From positions 1 to 5,906 of the forward strand of contig JAEUQS010000621.1 of assembly GCA_016789625.1 (NCBI GenBank): a stretch of 5,906 nucleotides of DNA. The letters run 5' to 3'. The notes under the pieces are model-generated. The model saw nothing but the letters and a program-made list of their open reading frames with translations, had not been told where the DNA came from and did no database searches. A program made the translations under genes and the position numbers. The stretch comes from Acidobacteriota bacterium. Its GTDB lineage: Bacteria; Acidobacteriota; Thermoanaerobaculia; UBA5066. Below, piece by piece: positions 1 to 5,010 of this stretch; within the stretch, counting starts at the first letter, position 1; each line of letters starts with the position of its first letter.

Positions 1-951
1 CGTATTCCCGGCGAGCCGGCGTGGTACAGCCGCGCGACCTCCCGCGGTACGCCGATGTCGCAGGTCGGCGTCCTCCAGGGGACGTATCTCGGCATCTTCC
101 TCTCGAACTCGTGCTTCTACTGGCACACGAAGCCGGAGCCAACGGCCTGCCGCTTCTGCACCAGCGGCAAGAACGTGGGCGTCAACGAGGTGCGGCAGAA
201 GGACGTCCTCGACGTGGTGGAGGTCGCCGCGGCCGCGCGGTCTGAGTCGGGAGCCGTCTTCACCCACTTCAACACGGGCTATCAATTCGAGGACGATCCC
301 GCGCGCCGCGCCCATCACGGCCTGATGCGCGCTCTGCCCTTCGTGAAGGCCGTGCGCGAGCGCGTGGGCGGATTCATCGGCGTCCAGGCCGTACCCGTGC
401 CCTGGGAGTGCTTCGACGAGTACGACGAGCTGATCGATGCCGGGGCAGACCACTTCTCGTTCTGCGTGGAGCTCGAGGACCCGGAGGCCTTCGCCCGCAT
501 CTGTCCCGGCAAGGCCGCCACCGTGGGTCAGAAGGCGTTCTACGACGCGCTCGAATACACCGCGAAGAAGCTGGGCCCCGGCCGGGTCTCCGGAGAGCTG
601 ATCGCCGGGCTCGAGCCCATCGCCGAGACGAAACGTGCGATCGACCGGATCGTCGGACTCGGCGGCTTCCCCACGGTCTGCATCTTCCGGCCCCTCGAGG
701 GAAGCTCGCTGGAGGAGGCCCTCCCGCCAGATCCCGCGGAGATGCGCGACGTCATGGCCTACCAGTACGAGGCCTGCCGGAAGGCGGGAATCCCGATCGG
801 GGTCCTGCCCATCGACGTCTCCCTCGTCGTCCAGCCGGAGGAAGGCGGACGCCTGACGTCGCGACGGCCCGGCCTCTACGAATGGAAGCTCGCCCTCCTC
901 AAGACGCTCGCGAAGCCGTACGTGGCCTGGAAGCTCCGGCCCTCGGGCTAG
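1..951 (+). CDS. Radical SAM domain protein, 5'-truncated
   Basis: The frame is open from base 1 to the TAG at 949-951, giving 316 visible residues. The first in-frame ATG (55) is internal: the residues before it (PAWYSRATSRGTP) read as conserved protein, so the real start lies outside the window. Radical SAM enzymes bind one [4Fe-4S] cluster through three cysteines and cleave S-adenosylmethionine to a 5'-deoxyadenosyl radical. The candidate ligands are C38, C50 and C53 (visible numbering), within CFYWHTKPEPTACRFC. That spacing is CX11CX2C, not the usual CX3CX2C. The rest fits a TIM-barrel radical SAM fold of the biotin synthase/HmdB kind: an NTGYQFED strand, GVQAVPVP, AGADHFSFCVE followed by a PGKAATVGQ segment, a SAM-pocket-like GELIAGLEP, and FRPLEGSSLE near the end. 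The substrate is not recognisable. It converges on the nitrate operon and shares no visible functional link with it. I am confident of the coding call, fairly confident of the superfamily, and cannot name the reaction. Confidence 0.8.
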   Translation, partial: RIPGEPAWYSRATSRGTPMSQVGVLQGTYLGIFLSNSCFYWHTKPEPTACRFCTSGKNVGVNEVRQKDVLDVVEVAAAARSESGAVFTHFNTGYQFEDDPARRAHHGLMRALPFVKAVRERVGGFIGVQAVPVPWECFDEYDELIDAGADHFSFCVELEDPEAFARICPGKAATVGQKAFYDALEYTAKKLGPGRVSGELIAGLEPIAETKRAIDRIVGLGGFPTVCIFRPLEGSSLEEALPPDPAEMRDVMAYQYEACRKAGIPIGVLPIDVSLVVQPEEGGRLTSRRPGLYEWKLALLKTLAKPYVAWKLRPSG

Positions 952-990
952 CCGAGCCGCCCCGACCGCGCCCCTTGGCTTGGCCGCGCC

Positions 991-1671
991 TCAGCCTTCG
1001 GTCAGCGCTCGGAGGGCCCCCAGGCTCGGAATCGTGAACCCTCGGGGATGGGTGGCGACGAGCCCGTCCTTGCTCCAGCGGCTCATCACGCGAATCGCCG
1101 TCTCGATCGTCGTGGCCGCGAGGTCGGCGATCTCCTTGCGCGTCAGCGCGAGCTCGATCTCGGCGCCGTCGCCTTCGACGCGGCCCACCCGCTCCGCGAG
1201 CGTGAGGAAGAGGCGCGCGATGCGGAACTCCACCGAGCCCGTCAGGTCGGCGAGGCGGCGCGTGACCTCGAACTGTCGCATCACGAGGCCCCGGATGAGG
1301 TGGCGCGTCATCCCCGGGTGCTGGCCCAGCAGACCGAAGAACTCGCGATCCGGAACGTGGAGCAGCGTCGTGGGCTCGAGCGCGATCGCGGTGGCGGGAT
1401 ACGCGTTACCGTCGAGAACGGCCATGACGCCGAGCGGCTCGCCCGGCCCGAACAGGCCGAGGATCACGTCGCGCCCCTGCGCCGCCTTGACGATCTTGGC
1501 GCGCCCGAAGATGACGAACGTGAGCTCGCTGGATTCGGTGCCCTCGTCGAAGATCGTCTGTCCCTTGTCCACGACCTCCACCCGGCAGAAGCCCGCGACG
1601 AGGCTGCGTTCCTCCCGCGTGAGGCCCGCGAAGAGCGGCACGGCTTCGAGGTGAGGCAGCGCGTTGATCAC
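991..1671 (-). CDS. Crp/Fnr-family transcriptional regulator
   Basis: This is a 226-residue protein, the usual length for the Crp/Fnr family. An N-terminal cyclic-nucleotide-binding-type beta-barrel (about residues 8-115; VPLFAGLT, GQTIFDEGT, LGLFGPGEPLG) is followed by a dimerisation helix (about 118-160) and a C-terminal winged helix-turn-helix (about 175-215; LTRKEIADLAATTIETAIRV). In the recognition helix E190 and R194 match the DNA-contacting Glu and Arg of CRP and FNR. The FNR cysteine cluster is absent (the only cysteine is C29). The CRP phosphate-cassette arginine is also missing, because RS is replaced by PA in NAYPATA. The signal is therefore unlikely to be cAMP or an FNR-type iron-sulfur cluster. 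A NO-, heme- or redox-responsive regulator of the DNR/NnrR kind is an inference. The start chosen is GTG at 1671, which overlaps the TGA of the upstream methyltransferase as GTGA. The frame stays open to 1944, but that stretch is low-complexity Arg/Pro shadow over the methyltransferase. It is probably the regulator of this operon. Confidence 0.9.
   Translation of the reverse strand: MINALPHLEAVPLFAGLTREERSLVAGFCRVEVVDKGQTIFDEGTESSELTFVIFGRAKIVKAAQGRDVILGLFGPGEPLGVMAVLDGNAYPATAIALEPTTLLHVPDREFFGLLGQHPGMTRHLIRGLVMRQFEVTRRLADLTGSVEFRIARLFLTLAERVGRVEGDGAEIELALTRKEIADLAATTIETAIRVMSRWSKDGLVATHPRGFTIPSLGALRALTEG
1668..1671 (-). other. GTGA start/stop overlap (methyltransferase to Crp/Fnr)
   Basis: The GTG start of the regulator (1671-1669) and the TGA stop of the methyltransferase (1670-1668) share bases. 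No Shine-Dalgarno-like purine run precedes the GTG; the upstream bases are pyrimidine-rich (CCTCCCCCTATCATCCCCGGC would be their approximate reading). Termination-reinitiation coupling is the simplest way to translate the regulator, and this fixes its start. Confidence 0.75.
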
Positions 1672-2315
1672 GCCGGGGATGATAGGGGGAGGCCGCTCTT
1701 GCGGAGGACCCAGGTCGTCATGCAGCGCAGCTCGCCGACGACGGTCGTCTTGAGCGGGTCGAGCGGCGTCGCGGCGAGCTCGTCCTCGAAAGCCGCCAGC
1801 ATCGCGGCGTTCACGAGGTAGCGGTCCGACCCGTCCGGGAGGTGAAACCGGCCGTTGCCGAGCGCCGTGAGGAGCCGGGGCTCGAGGCCGATCGACGAGG
1901 CCAGCCTGCAGAAGAAGAGCCCGCCGGGTGCGAGGAGACGCCACTGGGTCTCGAGGAGCGTTCGGAAGTGGGCGTCGTCCCGCGCGAAGTGGAGGACGGC
2001 ACTCGAGATCACGACCTCGGCGCAGGCATCCTCGAAGCTGGTGCTTTCGAGCGGCTCGTGCCGGAAGCGCTCCTCGGGCGTTCCCGGAGCCAGCGCTTTG
2101 GCGAGGCGCCTCACCGCCGCGACGGCCCCGGCGTCGGCGTCGAGGCCGTAGACGGCGTACCCCTCGCGGAGGAAGTACACCAGGTTGCGGCCGTGGCCGC
2201 AGCCCGCGTCCAGGATTCGCTGGCCCTTCGTGATGCGGCCGCGCAGCAGCTGATCGAACAGGTAGATGTCGATCGCGCCGAACTGCTCGTCGAGGCTTCC
2301 CGCCGGATTCGTCAT
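1668..2315 (-). CDS. Class I SAM-dependent methyltransferase
   Basis: This 215-residue protein has a complete Rossmann-type methyltransferase core. Motif I is ILDAGCGHGRN (residues 34-44, the SAM-binding glycine loop). The acidic residue closing strand 2 is in YGLDAD (56-61). Motif IV is VVISSAVLHFARD (101-113), and a post-strand motif RLLAPGG lies at 126-132. The motif I wording and the short length recall the TehB/UbiE-like methyltransferases that act on small molecules, but the substrate cannot be read from the sequence. The start is ATG at 2315, 17 bp after the NarK stop. Only a weak purine stretch (CAGAA) precedes it. The same frame is open far upstream to about 4091, but that is shadow of narK and the Rieske gene. 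The stop overlaps the next start. Its place between the transporter and the regulator says that it is expressed with nitrate reduction, perhaps for detoxification or cofactor modification; that role is inference. Confidence 0.9.
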   Translation of the reverse strand: MTNPAGSLDEQFGAIDIYLFDQLLRGRITKGQRILDAGCGHGRNLVYFLREGYAVYGLDADAGAVAAVRRLAKALAPGTPEERFRHEPLESTSFEDACAEVVISSAVLHFARDDAHFRTLLETQWRLLAPGGLFFCRLASSIGLEPRLLTALGNGRFHLPDGSDRYLVNAAMLAAFEDELAATPLDPLKTTVVGELRCMTTWVLRKSGLPLSSPA

Positions 2316-2332
2316 GCCCGATTCTGAGCCGC

Positions 2333-3862
2333 TCAGCAGCGCGTGGGTGAGCCCGCCCTCTGATAGAGCCAGAAGTTCACGCCGAAACACACGACGGCGA
2401 AAAGAGCCATCGCCGTGTAGGCCCACGCCGGGCTGCCGAGCTGGGTGAGACACCAGCCGAGGAGGATCGGCGGAAAGAAGCCGCCGAGTGCTCCGAGGCA
2501 GCTCACGAAACCGATGACGGCCCCGGCCTCTTTCGGGTTGACGGTCGGGATGATCTTGAAGACCGATCCATTCCCGAGGCCCGAGGCCGCGCAGATGACG
2601 AGGATCGTCGCGAAGAAGCCGCGGAACGAGCCGGGCGCGAGGAACTGGCTGAGGCTGAAGCCGCCGATGCCCATGATCGCGATCGAGAGGCTGGTGATGC
2701 GGCCGGCGCCGAAGCGGTCCGCGAGCATGCCGCCCACCGGCCGGAGGAGCGTCGCGATGAGGGGCGCGAGGGGCGCGTAGAGGAGCGGGTTCGGCGCGCC
2801 GCCCGGAGCCTTCGCGAAGACGGCCTGGATGATGAGGGGAAGGGACGCGCCCATCGCCACGAAGCAGCCGAACGTGAGGAAGTAGAGGAGCGAGATCGTC
2901 CACGTGTGGAGGTCCTTCGCGACCCGGAGCTGCGACGCGACGGTCTTGGGAGCGGCGGGGAAGTCCTCGGTGAAGAACCAGATCGCCGCGGAGCACGCGA
3001 GGATCAGGGGAATCCACACGAAGGCCGCGTTCTGCAGGTGGACGAGCGACGGGCCCTTCGGCCCCGTGAGCATCTGTCCGGGGCCGCCCAGGGTTCCCAG
3101 CAGGCTCACCCCGATGACGGCGGGCACGAGGAACTGCGCCACCGTGACGCCCAGGTTCCCGAGTCCGTTGATGCCCAGCGCCGTGCCCTGCTTCGCCTTG
3201 GGGAACCAGAGGGTGACGACGGCCATCGAGGTCGCGAAGTTGGCGCCCGCGATCCCGGTCACCGCGGCCCAGAAGAGGAGCACGGCGAACGGCGTCGACG
3301 GCGAGCGGAGCGCGAGCCCCGCGCCGATACAGGGCACGGCGAGGAGGAGCGTGACGACCGCGAAGCTCCTGCGGCTGCCGTACTTCGTGACGATGACGCT
3401 GTACGGAATCCTGAGGAGGGAGCCGAGGAGAACCGGCGTGGCCGTGAGCCAGAATTTCTGGCCCGCCGTGATGCTGAACCCCGCGGGCGCGAGCTTGAGG
3501 GCCACCGCGGACCAGATGAACCACACGCCGAACGCGAGGGCGAGGGAGACCGCACTGATCACGAGCGTGCGCCAGGCGAGCGCGGCGTTCGGAAAGGCCT
3601 CCTCGCGGGGTTTCACGATCGGGATGCGCAGCGGCTGCGGCAGGAAGTGCAGCGTCCCGGCCGCCATCGCGAAGAGCGCGAGGGAAACGTAGAAGGCCGG
3701 CCACACGATCGACCGGTCGCCCCCGAGGGCGGTGTTGAGCCCGGCCGTGAGGAGCCAGATCTGGAGGGAGATCACGAGCACCAGGAGGAGCACGACGGCG
3801 AGGAGGATGGTGTTCGTCTTCGATGGGTGAGAAAGGCCCTGCGCGCGGCGGAAGTCGCTCAT
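2333..3862 (-). CDS. narK: NarK-type nitrate/nitrite transporter (MFS) with N-terminal extension
   Basis: This is a 509-residue inner-membrane protein of the major facilitator superfamily, NNP/NarK family, which imports nitrate and/or exchanges it for nitrite. The family hallmarks are present. R151 in LLRIPYS (helix 2) and R374 in LLRPVGGMLADRFG (helix 8) correspond to the two anion-binding arginines of E. coli NarK (R89, R305). The two nitrate-signature motifs are GINGLGNLGVT (230-240) and GLGNGSVFKIIP (428-439). The conventional 12-helix body begins near residue 98. Before it lies an extra segment with two predicted membrane helices (about 18-42 and 53-75), making the protein longer than typical NarK (about 460). 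The start is ATG at 3862, overlapping the Rieske stop by ATGA; no later Met gives a better boundary before the hydrophobic N-terminus. It is followed 17 bp later by the methyltransferase gene. The identification is secure, but transport direction and symport versus antiport cannot be told. Confidence 0.95.
   Translation of the reverse strand: MSDFRRAQGLSHPSKTNTILLAVVLLLVLVISLQIWLLTAGLNTALGGDRSIVWPAFYVSLALFAMAAGTLHFLPQPLRIPIVKPREEAFPNAALAWRTLVISAVSLALAFGVWFIWSAVALKLAPAGFSITAGQKFWLTATPVLLGSLLRIPYSVIVTKYGSRRSFAVVTLLLAVPCIGAGLALRSPSTPFAVLLFWAAVTGIAGANFATSMAVVTLWFPKAKQGTALGINGLGNLGVTVAQFLVPAVIGVSLLGTLGGPGQMLTGPKGPSLVHLQNAAFVWIPLILACSAAIWFFTEDFPAAPKTVASQLRVAKDLHTWTISLLYFLTFGCFVAMGASLPLIIQAVFAKAPGGAPNPLLYAPLAPLIATLLRPVGGMLADRFGAGRITSLSIAIMGIGGFSLSQFLAPGSFRGFFATILVICAASGLGNGSVFKIIPTVNPKEAGAVIGFVSCLGALGGFFPPILLGWCLTQLGSPAWAYTAMALFAVVCFGVNFWLYQRAGSPTRC
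3859..3862 (-). other. ATGA start/stop overlap (Rieske to narK)
   Basis: The ATG of narK (3862-3860) overlaps the TGA of the Rieske gene (3861-3859) by the classic 4-base arrangement. This indicates translational coupling and supports the narK start, which includes the N-terminal two-helix extension. Confidence 0.8.
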
Positions 3863-4401
3863 GACGACGCTTTCTGACCCTCGGGCCGGTCGGCGACGAG
3901 CCACACGTCGTCGCCCCGCACCTCGACCGGGTAGGACCGCAGGGGCCGCGGCGGCGGGCCCGCGAGCACCGCGCCGGTGGCGGGGTCGAACGCGCCGCGG
4001 TGACAGGGGCACTCGATGCGGCTCGAGAGGGCGTCGTAGAAGACGGCGCAGGAGAGGTGAGTGCACTTCTGCTCGTACGCGCGAAGCGCACCGTCGCCCA
4101 GACGAATGAGAATCGCCGGCTCCCCGGAACCCGGCAAGGCGAAAGCCTTCATTCCGTTGCCGGGGATCTCGGACAGACTGCACAGACGAACGTCAGTGAC
4201 CCGCGGGGCCTCGGGCAGGACGGAGTCCTTCACGGCGACCCAGCCCGAGCCCGCGGTGAGGCCGCCGGAGACGACGACCAGGAACTTCGCGAACTCGCGC
4301 CTCGAGACGTGCTGCGCCTCGACCCTGTCGTAGGGAAAGTCCACCTCCCACGCAGGTCGTGCCGAGAGGGGGTTCGAAGCGGGCGAATCGGGGTCGGACA
4401 T
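3859..4401 (-). CDS. Rieske [2Fe-2S] protein with Tat-type membrane anchor
   Basis: This 180-residue protein has the Rieske motifs CTHLSC (113-118) and CPCH (131-134). By family analogy C113, H115, C131 and H134 bind the [2Fe-2S] cluster, and C118 with C133 form the disulfide typical of bc1/b6f-class Rieske proteins. The C-terminal TGAVLAGPPPRPLRSYPV also matches that class. Near the N-terminus SRREFAKFL (33-41) is a twin-arginine motif followed by a hydrophobic stretch to about residue 58, as in uncleaved Tat-anchored Rieske proteins. The fold is therefore expected outside the cytoplasmic membrane. Where bc1 Rieske proteins have H-G-S-x-Y, this one has H134-R-G-A-F, so the Ser and Tyr that hydrogen-bond the cluster are both absent. 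The ATG at 4401 has a good ribosome-binding site. No cytochrome b gene is visible beside it, so it is more likely an electron carrier for the upstream molybdoenzyme than part of a bc complex; an AioB-like role is the closest precedent. Confidence 0.93.
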   Translation of the reverse strand: MSDPDSPASNPLSARPAWEVDFPYDRVEAQHVSRREFAKFLVVVSGGLTAGSGWVAVKDSVLPEAPRVTDVRLCSLSEIPGNGMKAFALPGSGEPAILIRLGDGALRAYEQKCTHLSCAVFYDALSSRIECPCHRGAFDPATGAVLAGPPPRPLRSYPVEVRGDDVWLVADRPEGQKASS

Positions 4402-4409
4402 GGGCCGCG

Positions 4410-4416
4410 CCTTTCC
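4410..4416 (-). promoter_or_regulatory. Ribosome binding site of the Rieske gene
   Basis: On the minus strand GGAAAGG lies 8 bases before the ATG at 4401. It is the clearest Shine-Dalgarno-like run in the operon, sits in the 20-bp gap after the iron-sulfur subunit gene, and supports the chosen start. Confidence 0.55.
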
Positions 4417-4421
4417 GGACG

Positions 4422-5009
4422 TCAGTCGACCACGAGGAGCGTGCTCCCCGCGGGCATCATGACGTTCACCTTCGTCTTGACCGTCTGGTTTCCGAACCGG
4501 AAGACGTTCACGGGGTCACTGTTCGGACGGAGCGCCGCCATGCGCTCCCTCGTGCCGTAGAAGAGGGCGCCGCTCGGGCACACCGTGGCGCACATGGGGC
4601 GCTTCCCCGCGCTCGTGCGGTCGTAGCAGAGGTTGCACTTCATCATGAGGTCGTAGGGCTCGATCTTCTGCGGCACGCCGAACGGGCAGGCGAGGACACA
4701 GTTGCTGCAGCCGATGCAGCGCGAGGGGTTGGCACTGTGGACGACGCCGTGCTCGTCCTTCGTGATGGCGTCGGCAGGGCACACCTTGGCGCAGGCCGGC
4801 TCCTCGCAGTGCATGCACACCTGGGTGTACGTCTGCGGGGACGCCGCGCGGTCCACGTACCCCACGTGGATCATGGGAAGCTGGCCGTTGGTCTCGCATT
4901 CGGCACAGGCCATCTCGCAGGCGTGGCAGCCGATGCACCGCTGCGGATCGATGAAGAACTCCTGGCGCTGGTCGAAGAGGGGGAGGGCGGGGAGGGGCGG
5001 CGCCTGCAC
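4422..5009 (-). CDS. Four-cluster [4Fe-4S] ferredoxin-type electron-transfer subunit (NrfC/DmsB-like)
   Basis: This 195-residue protein (from GTG at 5009) has 16 cysteines in the pattern of the iron-sulfur subunit of DMSO reductase-family enzymes. The groups are C25/C28/C31/C35, C65/C68/C73/C77, C98/C101/C104/C108, and C125/C128 with C140/C144. These should hold four [4Fe-4S] clusters forming an electron wire to the molybdenum subunit. Motifs include CIGCHACEMAC, CMHCEEPACAKVCP and CIGCSNCVLACPFG. C38 is an additional cysteine. There is no signal peptide or membrane helix. The start is uncertain: GTG at 5009 leaves a 1-bp gap after the catalytic-subunit stop (TGA-C-GTG) and gives a sensible N-terminus. 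A GTG at 5084 would overlap the upstream gene by 74 bp and add an Arg/Pro-rich tail, so it was not used. It is followed 20 bp later by the Rieske gene. It is the direct partner of the molybdoenzyme; no NrfD/DmsC anchor gene follows. Confidence 0.92.
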   Translation of the reverse strand: MQAPPLPALPLFDQRQEFFIDPQRCIGCHACEMACAECETNGQLPMIHVGYVDRAASPQTYTQVCMHCEEPACAKVCPADAITKDEHGVVHSANPSRCIGCSNCVLACPFGVPQKIEPYDLMMKCNLCYDRTSAGKRPMCATVCPSGALFYGTRERMAALRPNSDPVNVFRFGNQTVKTKVNVMMPAGSTLLVVD

Positions 5010-5010
5010 G

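Noticed and set aside
942..956. Small hairpin CTCGG-GCTAG-CCGAG spanning the radical SAM stop codon, near the convergent junction
   Set aside because: The stem is only 5 bp and no T-run follows on either strand. Such short GC stems are expected by chance in this composition, so I do not call it a terminator.
952..990. 39-bp convergent spacer examined for a bidirectional terminator
   Set aside because: It is GC-rich without a stable inverted repeat followed by T residues on either strand; Rho-dependent termination cannot be judged from sequence.
1048..1821. Plus-strand open frames (up to 257 codons) opposite the Crp/Fnr and methyltransferase genes
   Set aside because: They are antisense shadows with biased composition and no recognisable domain.
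1672..1944. Upstream extension of the Crp/Fnr frame giving a 317-residue protein
   Set aside because: The added residues are low-complexity Arg/Pro shadow of the methyltransferase. The GTG at 1671 gives a family-typical length and a 4-bp coupled start.
2906..3877. Long plus-strand open frame (323 codons) opposite narK
   Set aside because: It has an extreme Arg/Glu/Asp-rich composition with no domain pattern, and it is antisense to a secure transporter gene. It is a shadow frame of high-GC codon bias.
2316..4091. Minus-strand open frame continuous with the methyltransferase, suggesting an 807-residue fusion protein
   Set aside because: The upstream 590 or so residues are Arg/Pro-rich shadow of narK and the Rieske gene in another frame; real similarity starts only at the ATG at 2315.
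4250..4401. Rieske gene read as part of a cytochrome bc1/b6f complex
   Set aside because: No cytochrome b or cytochrome c gene adjoins it; both neighbours belong to the nitrate module.
4422..4938. Minus-strand open frame (140 codons) inside the ferredoxin gene
   Set aside because: It is Arg/His/Pro-rich with no regular cysteine motif, whereas the overlapping frame encodes 16 correctly spaced cluster ligands.
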